Source of the DNA: Halogranum rubrum
Lineage (GTDB): Archaea > Halobacteriota > Halobacteria > Halobacteriales > Haloferacaceae
Reading direction: 5' to 3'
NCBI RefSeq assembly: GCF_900114455.1
Contig: NZ_FOTC01000002.1
Location: forward strand, 124,001 to 188,000
DNA: 64,000 nt
The position numbers were made by a program, and so were the translations under genes. Below are positions 56,759 to 64,000 of this stretch, one piece after another. A model generated the notes under the pieces. The model did not search any database and was not told the DNA's origin. It saw only the letters and a program-made list of their open reading frames with translations. The stretch's first letter is position 1. Every line of letters begins with the position of its first letter.

Positions 56759-57223
56759 CTACTCGACGACGCGGACCGCGCCCTTCATCCCCATTGCGAT
56801 GTGGGGCTGACAGTAGTAGGTGTACGTGCCCGTCTCCTCGAACGTGTGTTCGAAGGTGTAGCCCTTCTTGCTGGCGTACTGGCTCTCGAACGCGCCGCCC
56901 TCGGCGACGACGTTGTGCGTCCCGCCGCTGCCGGTCCACGTCCAGACGACGGTGGTTCCCGTCGACACCTCGACGGCGGCCGGTCCGAACCCGTTGCCGC
57001 CGCCGTTGGCCCGCGTGCCGACTTTGACCGTCACGCGCTCCTGACCGGTCCTGTCGACGGTACCGTCGTAGTTCGAGACGTCGTCGAACCAACCGTCGTA
57101 CTCGCCACTGCTCGTCGAGTCTCCAGTGCCGGACCCACCGGACGACTGTGCGCCGCTTCCGAGACAGCCAGCGACGGCGACGGCTCCGGTCGAGAGGGCC
57201 GCGAGGAAGGCACGTCGTTGCAT
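56759..57223 (-). CDS. Halocyanin-type blue copper lipoprotein
   Basis: 154 aa from ATG 57223 (MQRRAFLAALSTGAVAVAGC: Tat motif plus lipobox). After a Gly/Ser linker the plastocyanin-like domain contains NGFGPAAVEVSTGTTVVWTW and the copper ligands His in GTHNVV, then Cys, His and Met in YYCQPHIAMGM (C-x2-H-x4-M). It is a membrane-tethered one-electron carrier outside the cell. The 40-residue upstream frame is a shadow of the Pcc1 gene. Confidence 0.93.
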   Translation of the reverse strand: MQRRAFLAALSTGAVAVAGCLGSGAQSSGGSGTGDSTSSGEYDGWFDDVSNYDGTVDRTGQERVTVKVGTRANGGGNGFGPAAVEVSTGTTVVWTWTGSGGTHNVVAEGGAFESQYASKKGYTFEHTFEETGTYTYYCQPHIAMGMKGAVRVVE

Positions 57224-57230
57224 ACGTCGA

Positions 57231-57548
57231 CTACCGGGGCGACCGAGACGTGCCTTTCGATTCGGCGGCGACGGCGACGTCTTCGGCGACGCCGACCATG
57301 CGCGTCCACGAGTTGATGCCCGCCCGGAGGGCGACGAGGTCACTCGCGTGAACCGTCACCTCGACGGTGTCTGTGTCGCGGGCGACGGTCGCTCCCGACC
57401 GAGCGTCGTCGATGTCGCCGACTTCGACGGCGACGCTCCGTTCGACGACACGGGCGCGTCGCTCGTCGGGATACGTGAAAGAGAGAGAAGCGGTGTGGGC
57501 GCGTGGTGAACCTGAATCACGGCCCGACTGTGCGTCGTGGTGCTCCAC
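57231..57548 (-). CDS. pcc1: KEOPS complex subunit Pcc1
   Basis: 105 aa. The Pcc1 fold is recognisable in ASLSFTYPDERRARVVERSV, RSGATVARDTDTVEVTVHAS and the ending LVALRAGINSWTRMVGVAED. KEOPS makes the t6A modification on ANN-reading tRNAs, and Pcc1 bridges dimers of the complex. It follows rpoP directly (4-bp gap), part of the eL43-rpoP-pcc1 operon common in haloarchaea. Confidence 0.9.
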   Translation of the reverse strand: MEHHDAQSGRDSGSPRAHTASLSFTYPDERRARVVERSVAVEVGDIDDARSGATVARDTDTVEVTVHASDLVALRAGINSWTRMVGVAEDVAVAAESKGTSRSPR

Positions 57549-57552
57549 GCGG

Positions 57553-57687
57553 CTACTTAACGTCGACTTCCTTGATGCCGCCGCCGCGTTCCTTCAGGAG
57601 GACGCGGTGACCGCAGTACGGACAGCGAACGCCGCCGTACTCGTCAAGTTCTACGTCGCGCTTGCACCGGGAGCACTTGTAGCTCAT
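57553..57687 (-). CDS. rpoP: DNA-directed RNA polymerase subunit P
   Basis: 44 aa: [19 protein letters not shown] followed by [18 protein letters not shown]. The zinc ribbon with CxxC (residues 5 and 8) and CxxC (residues 22 and 25) is the Rpb12-like subunit P. The start ATG 57687 shares one base with the stop of the eL43 gene (TAATG), so the two are translationally coupled. Confidence 0.97.
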   Translation of the reverse strand: MSYKCSRCKRDVELDEYGGVRCPYCGHRVLLKERGGGIKEVDVK

Positions 57688-57959
57688 TATTCCTCGTCGG
57701 ACGAGAGCGCTGCGCGGATGGACCGCTTGACGGTGCGACCACCGGGGGTCTCGGGACGGTAGGCCCCACCGGTGAACTTCTCGCCGGTCTTCTTGTTCAT
57801 CCAGATGCCGGAACCGAGGCGCTTGACCTCGTCGCCGTCGAGTTCTGCGTTGCGCATGTCACTCTCGATGTCGGAGACGCGTTTCCGCGCGACACGCCCG
57901 TAGCGGGCGCCGAACCGGCCGGCGCTCCCGGTCTTTCGTGCCTTCTTTTTGTCGGCCAT
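57687..57959 (-). CDS. rpl37ae: 50S ribosomal protein L37Ae (eL43), zinc-finger-less
   Basis: 90 aa from [20 protein letters not shown]. The family is clear from [24 protein letters not shown]-type [20 protein letters not shown] and [20 protein letters not shown]. The four zinc-finger cysteines normally flanking the GTGIW segment are all missing: where CPxCG and QCxxC are expected the sequence reads NAELDGDE and MNKKTGEK. The protein therefore cannot bind zinc. The protein still sits in the usual eL43-rpoP-pcc1 operon, so it is probably the only or main copy. Confidence 0.92.
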   Translation of the reverse strand: MADKKKARKTGSAGRFGARYGRVARKRVSDIESDMRNAELDGDEVKRLGSGIWMNKKTGEKFTGGAYRPETPGGRTVKRSIRAALSSDEE

Positions 57960-58067
57960 AGTACTGTCAGTTACCGCCAGTGGACACAAAAAGGCTACGA
58001 GTCGCTCTCGGTCCTGTCTCCCGTTCGCACGCTTCCGTCCCGACCGCTACTGGGCGTCGCTCCATCG

Positions 58068-58835
58068 TCACGACTCTTGTAACTCCGCTTCCCTGAGCGC
58101 CTCGTTCAGGTCGTCACGGACCCACTCGCCCGTTTCGCGGTCCATCGCCGTCGTGACGATGCGGTTCTCTTGGACGCTCGACCCGTCGCGGAGCAAGAGA
58201 CGGACATTCCCGTTGTCGTCGGCGCGCGTCACCTTCGCTCGAAGGCTGGTTCGAGACCCCGTGCCGCCGGCGTCGATGGGGCCGGGAATAATTTTCTTCA
58301 CGTGCGGGTGGTCGGCGACGAGTGCGATGGCCTTCCGTCCCTTTCGTCCACCGATGAGCGTGCTATGGGTGCCGCCAATCTTCTCTCGTGGCGGTGTCTC
58401 GACCACCTCCAGCGACCGCTCGCCGCGCCGGTCGAGGACGCTCTGGACGATGTCGTCGCCAGTCACGCGGTAGAACTCGTAGTGGACCTGCGCCTTCGTC
58501 TCGCGGAGGGCGTCGCGAGCGTCGTACGGCGTTCCCTGTGTCCCACCGCTCTCGTCGCGCCGGGCGGCGGCGTACACCGTCTCGGGGCGTTTGCGCTGAA
58601 TCTCGTCGGCGACACGTCCGGCGAAGTTTCGGAGTTCGACGCCGCCGCGTTCCTCGTCGGGTTCTGGAAGCGTCGTCACGATTGTCTCGCCGACTATCTC
58701 GTCTTCGTCGAGCATCGTCAGCGTCGCCCGGTCACGGCGGAACTCGACGACGACGGCGTCGCAGTTGGCGGTGTTGCAGGTGAGACAGTAGTCTCCGGGC
58801 TTCTGCAGTGGCGACTCACACCGCCGACAGTTCAT
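58068..58835 (-). CDS. DUF2103 predicted metal-binding protein
   Basis: 255 aa. It begins with a zinc ribbon MNCRRCESPLQKPGDYCLTC with NTANCDAVV after it, and the DUF2103 core follows (FAGRVADEIQRKRPETVYAA; GGTHSTLIGGRKGRKAIALV; HPHVKKIIPGPIDAGGTGSR). The family is archaeal and uncharacterised; the association with ribosomal and polymerase genes hints at a nucleic-acid role. Divergent from the large membrane protein gene at 59027. Confidence 0.85.
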   Translation of the reverse strand: MNCRRCESPLQKPGDYCLTCNTANCDAVVVEFRRDRATLTMLDEDEIVGETIVTTLPEPDEERGGVELRNFAGRVADEIQRKRPETVYAAARRDESGGTQGTPYDARDALRETKAQVHYEFYRVTGDDIVQSVLDRRGERSLEVVETPPREKIGGTHSTLIGGRKGRKAIALVADHPHVKKIIPGPIDAGGTGSRTSLRAKVTRADDNGNVRLLLRDGSSVQENRIVTTAMDRETGEWVRDDLNEALREAELQES

Positions 58836-59026
58836 AATTCGACCTTGCCGTCAGCGTGGATAAGTCCGTTTATTCCGAGCGAAGGAGCCACTGGAAGGCG
58901 TCGAGGAAGGCCGCTCTCCCCCGAGTTCGTCGAGCGTCGCTTTCCGCTGAGCCTGAGTTCGGCGGGCATGTCGTGGTCGAACCTGTCCACACGAAGATAT
59001 TTCTCCGCCGTCCGAGAGTGTCGAGT

Positions 59027-60388
59027 ATGGGCCCTCCAACCTGCCGCCGGCACTACGTGTTCGTCGGCCTCGCTCTCCTCTGTACTCTCCTCGTGGGTAG
59101 CGTCGCACCCGCCGTCGCCGCCCCACCACCCGAACCGTTCTGTCAGTGTGGGGACGCAATCGAAGGCGGTGCGGCAGCGCACGCTCTCGACTTGACGGTC
59201 ACGACCAGCACGGCGACCGTTCAGGTCCACGAGAACGGAAGTGCGACGTGGGTCGTCCGTGCGACTACTGACGCCGACGCGGCGACGATGACTCGACTAC
59301 GAGAGAACGCGACACTTCGTGACTCGGTCGTCGACGGCGCGGCACCGGGCACGCTGGTCTCGTCGGCAGTCGACAGCGATACTGTCGTCGCTCGCTTCCG
59401 GGACGGCCAGTTCGCCGAGCGCTCGGTCGGCGTTCTCCGCTCTGCGGCGTTCACGAACCACCCCGAGCGACACCTCCGACTCGCCAGTCTTGGCCCGGAC
59501 GAACTCACCGTCGTCGCACCCGAGGGGATGGTCGTCGGGCGAACAGTGCCGGGTTCGACAGTCTCGGACGACCGCAGTCGGATGACCCTCACCAGCCTCG
59601 ACGAACGCGACGTCGGCCACGTCGTCACGTTCGAACCGCGCACTGCCGCATTCGGGCCCGTCAAGAGCCTCGTCGCCGTCGCCGGGTTCCACGCACCGAC
59701 CGTCGCGGGGCACGTCGGAACGTTCGTCGTTCCGTCCGCACTCGTATTCGCTTTCGCCGTCGGTGTCGTCGGCAGCGGCGTCTCGTGGGTTCTCGCGCGC
59801 ACCTCACTCGGCGGCGAGTTCGTCCCATCGCTACTGACGGCGCTCGGTGCCGTCACGACGGTGGTGACCGTCGTCGGCGCGGTCGGTGGAAACCTCTTCG
59901 GCAACACGGACGGCGTCGCTATCGGGTTCTCACTCGGGTTCGCGGCGCTCGGGGTCTGTTCTGCGCGACTGGGGCGAAGCTATCGCGCGCTGACCGCCGC
60001 GACGGCGACTGCAGCGCTCGTCGGTGTCGTCGGCGCAGTCGTCGCGGCCCTCGTCGTCGACGGAGCGTCGCTCCGTGCCGTGTCGATACCGATGACTGTG
60101 GGGCTCTCGCTGGCCGTGTTCACGCTCGTTCCTGCAGGGTACGCTTTCGCACGAGGCCGACGATGGGTCGGTGTCGTGACTGCCACCGTCGGATTCGTCT
60201 GCTTCGCTTGCGCGCTTCTTCCGCTGACTGCGCCGACGGTTGGACTCGGCGGGTTCTTCGTCTTCGCGTTCGCCGCCGGCTATCCGCTCGTCGCTAGCCC
60301 GTTGCTCCTGGCCGGTGCGCTTCTCGCGCAGAACGAGTCAAAACGCGACGGCCACCACGACACCGAACGTGTCGCGGCCGCCGACTGA
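59027..60388 (+). CDS. Large membrane protein, haloarchaeal, unknown function
   Basis: 453 aa from ATG 59027, placed about 27 nt after the TATA-like GATATTTCT (58996-59004), so the 57-codon upstream frame is rejected. A signal-like helix (YVFVGLALLCTLLVGSVAPA) precedes an extracellular domain (EPFCQCGD; VTTSTATVQVHENGSATWVV; TSLDERDVGHVVTFEPRTA). Seven to eight membrane helices follow from about residue 220. The outside domain resembles the intracellular-facing-unknown DUF7345-type domains of haloarchaea, but the identification is weak. Convergent with truD. Confidence 0.75.
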   Translation: MGPPTCRRHYVFVGLALLCTLLVGSVAPAVAAPPPEPFCQCGDAIEGGAAAHALDLTVTTSTATVQVHENGSATWVVRATTDADAATMTRLRENATLRDSVVDGAAPGTLVSSAVDSDTVVARFRDGQFAERSVGVLRSAAFTNHPERHLRLASLGPDELTVVAPEGMVVGRTVPGSTVSDDRSRMTLTSLDERDVGHVVTFEPRTAAFGPVKSLVAVAGFHAPTVAGHVGTFVVPSALVFAFAVGVVGSGVSWVLARTSLGGEFVPSLLTALGAVTTVVTVVGAVGGNLFGNTDGVAIGFSLGFAALGVCSARLGRSYRALTAATATAALVGVVGAVVAALVVDGASLRAVSIPMTVGLSLAVFTLVPAGYAFARGRRWVGVVTATVGFVCFACALLPLTAPTVGLGGFFVFAFAAGYPLVASPLLLAGALLAQNESKRDGHHDTERVAAAD

Positions 60389-60389
60389 C

Positions 60390-61730
60390 TCACAGGTCCA
60401 GCGGTCCGGATTTCAGATACTCGCGCATCATCACCGTCGCGTAAGAGCCAGAAGGAAGCGCGAAGGTGAACGAGAGCGGGTCGTCGTCGACGGCCATCTC
60501 GGTCCGCAGGAGAATCGCTCGGCGTGTCCCCGAGGAGTCGAAGTTCCCCGGCAACTCGAAGTCCGCCGGTTCGAGGTCGAGTTCGTCCAGTACCTCGCGT
60601 TCGATGTCGCCCTGTTCGCCACTCGCGAGTTCCGTCTCCGTGCCGACGAGCGGCGCGGTGACGAACGCTCGGCCACGCTCGCAGTGGCGCGCCATCACGT
60701 CGACGCGGCGGCCCGTCGCCTCCTGCAGGCGGTCGACGTCCGGCATGACGAGACCTTCGGGTGCGTCTCGGTCGGCGAAGCAGACAACGTCGCCTTCGAC
60801 GGGTTTGTCGAAGGGAAGTCCGCGGTCGAGGCGCTCGCTCAGGATGCGGTTGAAGATGTAGGACTGCGCGGCATTTACGAACAGTCGCTGGAGGTTCGAC
60901 GGGACGGCTTCGAGTGCGTGTCGCCAGTCGTCGTCGCTCTCGTCGCCGTCTTGGTTCAGTCGATGCAGCATCGACCGCTCGTAGCGCAGGCGGTTCGGCA
61001 TCTGCTCTAAGGCCTCCTGCCAGTCCGGGTCGTCACTCGCGGCCTGTTCGTCGACGAACGCGCGAGCGTCTTGCGTCCCCTCGGGTTCGCTCTCGGCCGG
61101 GTGGCCGACGTAGGCGAGGACGGCCTCGCGCCACTCGCCGCGGACGACGTGGAGGCCGACCGTGTGCGTCACGGGTCGGTGGCTACCGAACCGCTGTTGA
61201 CCGAAGTAGTTCGGCACGCCCACGTGCGCGTCGGACCCGGCGAACGCGTGGAGGTTGTCTGTGATGTCGTCGACGGTTTCCGGTCGGTCTGGGTCGTGGA
61301 CGCGGATGGTGAACGCGTTGCCCGCGAGGTCACCGAACTGGAGGCCGCGGCCCGAGCGTCCGAGCACCTCGATGTCGGCGTTGTTGACCTCGGGTATCTC
61401 CTCGGAGTCGGCCTGCTTGACCGTGAACAACTGCGTCGTCACGGCGTGTTTGTCCTTCGTCCCGGCCCACGAGACGCGTTCGCGGCTGATGCCCATCTGG
61501 TTCGTCAACTGGCGGACGAAGTCGTTCGTGTCCCAGCCACGCAGGGTGACGCGGAGAACGAGATGTCCGAAGTCGCCCGGGTCGGCGTCCAGTGGTTGCG
61601 TGTCGAATCGCTCTAACTCGGTGACCTGGAAGTCCTCGGGGTCGACGCGGAGCGTCCCGCCGACGCCGTCGGCGTCGCTGACGTAGTAGGCCATACCGAC
61701 TTCGCGTTCGATAGGGTGTGCCTCACGCAT
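60390..61730 (-). CDS. truD: tRNA pseudouridine synthase D
   Basis: 446 aa, normal for archaeal TruD. The catalytic Asp is in [20 protein letters not shown], and further family blocks are FEVTELERF-like [38 protein letters not shown] and [20 protein letters not shown]. It makes pseudouridine 13 in tRNA. The start ATG 61730 overlaps the end of a short upstream ORF (see separate entry), so its translation may be coupled. Confidence 0.95.
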   Translation of the reverse strand: MREAHPIEREVGMAYYVSDADGVGGTLRVDPEDFQVTELERFDTQPLDADPGDFGHLVLRVTLRGWDTNDFVRQLTNQMGISRERVSWAGTKDKHAVTTQLFTVKQADSEEIPEVNNADIEVLGRSGRGLQFGDLAGNAFTIRVHDPDRPETVDDITDNLHAFAGSDAHVGVPNYFGQQRFGSHRPVTHTVGLHVVRGEWREAVLAYVGHPAESEPEGTQDARAFVDEQAASDDPDWQEALEQMPNRLRYERSMLHRLNQDGDESDDDWRHALEAVPSNLQRLFVNAAQSYIFNRILSERLDRGLPFDKPVEGDVVCFADRDAPEGLVMPDVDRLQEATGRRVDVMARHCERGRAFVTAPLVGTETELASGEQGDIEREVLDELDLEPADFELPGNFDSSGTRRAILLRTEMAVDDDPLSFTFALPSGSYATVMMREYLKSGPLDL

Positions 61731-61764
61731 CCTCGGGGACCTCCGTCGTCTCGGCGCTCGTCAT
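61723..61764 (-). CDS. Possible 13-residue leaderless ORF upstream of truD
   Basis: [16 protein letters not shown] 61764 to TGA 61723, overlapping the truD ATG (61730). The TATA box GTTTATCC (minus strand, 61788-61795) is centred 27-28 nt before ATG 61764, so the mRNA should begin at this mini-ORF and not at truD. Confidence 0.4.
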   Translation of the reverse strand: MTSAETTEVPEDA

Positions 61765-61813
61765 TGTCCGACCTTGCGTCAGCAGGCGGATAAACGCACC
61801 ACTCTTCGCCGGA

Positions 61814-61853
61814 CTGGCCTGTACCGACCCGCACTAGCCTGTACCGACTCGCA
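61814..61853. repeat. Two tandem 20-bp units in the truD upstream region
   Basis: CTGGCCTGTACCGACCCGCA and CTAGCCTGTACCGACTCGCA are directly adjacent and identical at 18 of 20 positions. They lie between the divergent truD and 61911 promoters and could be a double binding site. Confidence 0.6.
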
Positions 61854-61910
61854 TCGATTCGCCGGCCACAGCCCTGAAACCGCTCGCAGTCGTCTGTCGA
61901 GACGAGAACT

Positions 61911-62330
61911 ATGTCCGACGACACTACAGCCAGCGACTCCAGCGACGCCAGCGACACCGTTCGTACGACGCCGTTCGACGAGCGCGTCGTCGAGGAAACC
62001 GCAGAGAACGCCGGCGTCGACGTCGACGACCTGACCGACGCCCTCTCCATCCTCGACGCGTCGCTCCGCGGACATCACTCGGACCTGGAGTCCGACGAGT
62101 CGAGTGAGTACGTGACGGTCGACGACCGCCGGGCCTACGCCGTTCCACAACACCTCTGGGACGACGTGGTCCCGACTAGCGACGTGGGCGGTGACCTTGC
62201 GACTGCCGCGAAGGAAGCCCACACCCGACAGGCGAAACTGCTGTTCGACTCTGCCGTCGAGAGTGTGCAGTTCGACGACGAGACGGTCGGCGTCGTCATC
62301 GGCGTCGACACTGCAGAAGAGATGGTGTGA
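61911..62330 (+). CDS. Haloarchaeal acidic protein of unknown function (139 aa)
   Basis: Starts MSDDTTASDSSDASDTVRTT, then a soluble acidic domain: DERVVEETAENAGVDVDDLT, LSILDASLRGHHSDLESDES, DRRAYAVPQHLWDDVV and AAKEAHTRQAKLLFDSAVES. The helical N-terminal half (a UBA/HTH-like hairpin) and the regular codon use support a real gene conserved beside pth2 in haloarchaea. Function unknown. Ends 7 bp before the convergent pth2 stop. Confidence 0.75.
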   Translation: MSDDTTASDSSDASDTVRTTPFDERVVEETAENAGVDVDDLTDALSILDASLRGHHSDLESDESSEYVTVDDRRAYAVPQHLWDDVVPTSDVGGDLATAAKEAHTRQAKLLFDSAVESVQFDDETVGVVIGVDTAEEMV

Positions 62331-62337
62331 GAGAGAC

Positions 62338-62676
62338 CTAGTACAGAGACAGGTCGCCAGTCACCTTGTCGACGAGGTTGTCCGGTCCGGGGCCGACGGC
62401 CAACGCCGTCACCGTGCCGGGTTCTAGCTGTGTGTGCCCCGCATCGCGGATGATGGCGTTCGGGAGGCCTTCGCGGTCGGCGAGGTCGGCTAGCTCGAAC
62501 AGTTCCTTCTCTCCGCGGGCTTTCAAGACGATTTTCTTCTGTCCCTCGCCTTTCCACTTCTTTCGCGTCCGGTCGTCGGCGTCTTCGTAGGCCGACAGCG
62601 ACGCGTGTGCGACCTGCGCGGCGAGTTTCCCGCGACCCATCCCGATGTCCGTCCGAGCGACGATGGCCTGCTTCAT
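62338..62676 (-). CDS. pth2: Peptidyl-tRNA hydrolase, Pth2 type
   Basis: 112 aa, complete Pth2: [20 protein letters not shown] followed by [13 protein letters not shown], with [20 protein letters not shown] and [20 protein letters not shown] near the C-terminus. It recycles peptidyl-tRNAs that fall off the ribosome. The catalytic Lys/Gln/His/Asp region is intact. Confidence 0.95.
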   Translation of the reverse strand: MKQAIVARTDIGMGRGKLAAQVAHASLSAYEDADDRTRKKWKGEGQKKIVLKARGEKELFELADLADREGLPNAIIRDAGHTQLEPGTVTALAVGPGPDNLVDKVTGDLSLY

Positions 62677-63053
62677 ACCGTTGCTCGCCCGTCCGGCGGT
62701 AAATCTCCTGTCATCGCTCTCCGTATCGAGCAGACGCTTGCGGGGGTCTCGTTGGGCGTCGTGGTCGAAGAGAACGGAAAGGGAACGTCACGTGTGGGGA
62801 ACAGACGTGACGGGGAGTGTAGAACTACACGTCGACCGACCGCGTGCCAGTATCGGTCGACGTGGGTGTGTAGAGGCACACCGGCTTGCTGCGGGTGATC
62901 TGTCACCCAACGCCTCGTATGCTGTTATTTCAGATAATCTCTATCCATTATCAGTCATGGCTTCTGAAATACCCCTTTCTGCGGGTCGTCCTCGTCCTCG
63001 TCGAAGAGGCACTGACCGGGAGTTTTTACCTCTTCCGTCGCGCTGTCCCGCAC
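62677..63053. other. 377-bp intergenic region between pth2 and dcd
   Basis: No credible gene; the in-frame extension of dcd through here is rejected on promoter grounds. It contains a dense run of perfect hairpins (62786-62908, listed separately), then an AT-rich segment (TGCTGTTATTTCAGATAATC near 62921-62940) and the dcd TATA box AGTTTTTACC (63021-63030). Confidence 0.6.
62786..62908. ncRNA. Candidate structured RNA: five consecutive perfect hairpins
   Basis: Stem 1 CGTCACGT/ACGTGACG (62786-62793, 62805-62812). Stem 2 GTGTA/TACAC with a GAAC loop (62817-62830). Stem 3 CGTCGACCGA/TCGGTCGACG (62830-62839, 62853-62862), 10 bp. Stem 4 GGTGTG/CACACC (62865-62870, 62877-62882). Stem 5 GGGTGA/TCACCC with loop TCTG (62893-62908). 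Five perfect stems in 123 nt without coding sequence is far more than GC content alone would give. The strand is undecided, because hairpins read alike both ways. No known RNA family is recognised. Confidence 0.5.
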
Positions 63054-63644
63054 ATGATACTCTCGGACACGGATCTACTGAAGCGTCTGGAGGAGGGTGA
63101 CCTCGTCATCGACCCGCTCGACGACATCGACATGCAGGTCCAACCGGCCAGTATCGACCTGCGTCTCGGCGCGGAGTTTCTGGAGTTCCAGCGGACGAAC
63201 ATCTCGTGTATCCATCCGAACCGCGAGGACGAAGTCTCGAAGTACATCCGCGAGACGGTGGTCGAAGAGGGTGACGAGTTCATCCTCCACCCCGGCGACT
63301 TCGTCCTCGGGACGACGGCAGAGCGCGTCGAGATTCCGCCAGACCTCGTCGCCCACGTCGAAGGCCGGTCGTCGCTCGGCCGACTCGCCGTCGTCGTCCA
63401 CGCGACTGCCGGTCTCTGCGACCCGGGCTATCAGGGACAGATCACGCTCGAACTCTCGAATCTCGGCTCGGCCCCCGTCGCGCTGACGCCCGGCATGCGT
63501 ATCTCGCAGTTGACGTTCACCGAACTCACGTCGCCCGCGGCGCGCCCTTACGGCGAGGAGCGAGGGTCGAAGTACCAGAACCAGAAGGGTCCGCAAGCGT
63601 CTAAAATCGGGAACGACCCCGAGTTCTCGAAGACAGAGCGATGA
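63054..63644 (+). CDS. dcd: dCTP deaminase
   Basis: 196 aa from ATG 63054 ([20 protein letters not shown]), 27 nt after TATA TTTTTACC. The dUTPase/Dcd trimer motifs are present: [40 protein letters not shown] (with Ser and the catalytic Glu region), [20 protein letters not shown] and [15 protein letters not shown]. It deaminates dCTP to dUTP (some archaeal members also hydrolyse it), supplying dUMP for thymidylate. The stop overlaps the next gene (ATGA). Confidence 0.95.
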   Translation: MILSDTDLLKRLEEGDLVIDPLDDIDMQVQPASIDLRLGAEFLEFQRTNISCIHPNREDEVSKYIRETVVEEGDEFILHPGDFVLGTTAERVEIPPDLVAHVEGRSSLGRLAVVVHATAGLCDPGYQGQITLELSNLGSAPVALTPGMRISQLTFTELTSPAARPYGEERGSKYQNQKGPQASKIGNDPEFSKTER

Positions 63645-64000
63645 AGTTCATCGAAGAAGTCGTCGTCGAGGAGTTCTTGCCGACGTTTCGGTCGATGCTG
63701 GCCGGAGAACTCCGTCAACGAGGACTCACGCAGCACGAAGTCGCCGAGGCACTCGGCATCAGTCAGAGCGCCGTCTCGAAGTACGCTCACGGCAGCATCA
63801 GCCGTCGACAGGAGGTGCTCGACGACGAACGCGTCCAAGAACTCGTCGAACGCGTCGCCGACGGCCTCGCCGCAGGCGACATGTCGAGCGTGCAGGCGCT
63901 CGTCGAAGCCGAGGTACTCGTTCGACAACTGGAGGACGGCGACCTCTTGGCGACGCTCCACGAGGAGGCGATGCCCGAACTTGCCGAGTACGACGCCGAC
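63641..64000 (+). CDS. HTH regulator of the ThiN/ThiR type, N-terminal part (partial)
   Basis: ATG 63641 overlaps the dcd stop; 120 codons are present and the frame runs off the window. It starts [20 protein letters not shown], then a cro/XRE-like [23 protein letters not shown] followed by AVSKYAHGS. Further downstream are helices [20 protein letters not shown]. Archaeal proteins with this start usually carry a C-terminal ThiN (thiamine-phosphate synthase-like) domain and regulate thiamine genes; the domain itself is not in the window. Confidence 0.8.
   Translation, partial: MKFIEEVVVEEFLPTFRSMLAGELRQRGLTQHEVAEALGISQSAVSKYAHGSISRRQEVLDDERVQELVERVADGLAAGDMSSVQALVEAEVLVRQLEDGDLLATLHEEAMPELAEYDAD

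Noticed and set aside
62886-63053. 56-codon N-terminal extension of dcd
   Set aside because: dCTP deaminases start at [12 protein letters not shown] and the TATA box TTTTTACC lies inside the extension.
1-64000. CRISPR arrays, rRNA genes, transposase genes or a replication origin
   Set aside because: No regularly spaced repeats with spacers, no rRNA sequence, no intact transposase or integrase frame and no Orc1/Cdc6 gene with origin repeats was seen.

Overview
This 64 kb window is chromosomal DNA of an extremely halophilic archaeon, most likely of the Haloferacales (Haloferax/Halogeometricum-like). The evidence is the high GC content with strongly GC-biased third codon positions, very acidic proteins, Tat lipoprotein signals (RR motif plus LAGC lipobox), TATA boxes about 25-28 nt upstream of start codons (leaderless mRNAs), halocyanin, HTH-10 and DUF2070 families, and archaeal/eukaryal-type information genes (RpoP, eL43/L37Ae, prefoldin beta, Pcc1, Pth2, TruD, stand-alone GMP synthase amidotransferase). 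All assignments were made by reading the sequence; no database search was run.

Layout. 1-2.6 kb: the tail of an HTH-10 regulator, then an AT-richer patch with three tiny membrane-protein genes separated by copies of a dispersed intergenic repeat, and a DUF1801 protein. 2.6-7.3 kb: a leftward group with a sodium:solute symporter, its small membrane partner, a TIM-barrel isomerase-like protein and a membrane histidine kinase. 7.4-11.8 kb: a lipoprotein, then a Mn/Zn-type ABC importer (binding protein, ATPase, permease) followed by its probable DtxR/SirR-type repressor, with two overlapping palindromes in the promoter. 11.8-13.8 kb: an EamA transporter and an HTH regulator. 13.8-14.8 kb: an AT-rich, gene-poor kilobase.

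14.8-30.6 kb is the main accessory region, a catabolic cluster: atypical SDR, FAH-family enzyme, enolase-superfamily sugar-acid dehydratase, uronate-dehydrogenase-like SDR, two divergent nucleoside hydrolases, UlaG-like metallo-beta-lactamase-fold protein, UxuA-like protein, two nucleoside deoxyribosyltransferase-like proteins, an EamA transporter, an IclR regulator, a complete sugar-type ABC importer and a cytidine deaminase. It reads as uptake of nucleosides or a related glycoside, cleavage, oxidation of the released pentose to an aldonate, and dehydration/hydrolysis to central metabolites. A 17-bp palindrome (GTTTAGC-N3-like, ending AAC) recurs in front of the SDR, dehydratase and IclR genes and is a good candidate for the IclR operator.

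30.8-39.6 kb: an NhaC-type antiporter, then a leftward seven-gene operon for a type IV pilus-like machine (PilB-type ATPase, PilC-type membrane protein, five pilin-like proteins), the genes overlapping by 4 or 8 nt. 39.8-44.4 kb: a DUF4129-DUF58 membrane cluster with a convergent MoxR ATPase. 44.5-49.7 kb: tRNA-Ser(CGA) with a duplicated 3' end nearby, small proteins, a beta-propeller lipoprotein, an isopropylmalate/citramalate synthase and a DUF192 protein. 49.7-55.2 kb: a secreted metalloprotease, an HNH-like protein, GuaAa and DUF2070. 55.3-64 kb: a housekeeping block with prefoldin, halocyanin, Pcc1, RpoP, a zinc-finger-less eL43, DUF2103, TruD, Pth2, Dcd and the start of a ThiN-type regulator. 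Between pth2 and dcd lies a run of five perfect hairpins that may be an undescribed structured RNA.
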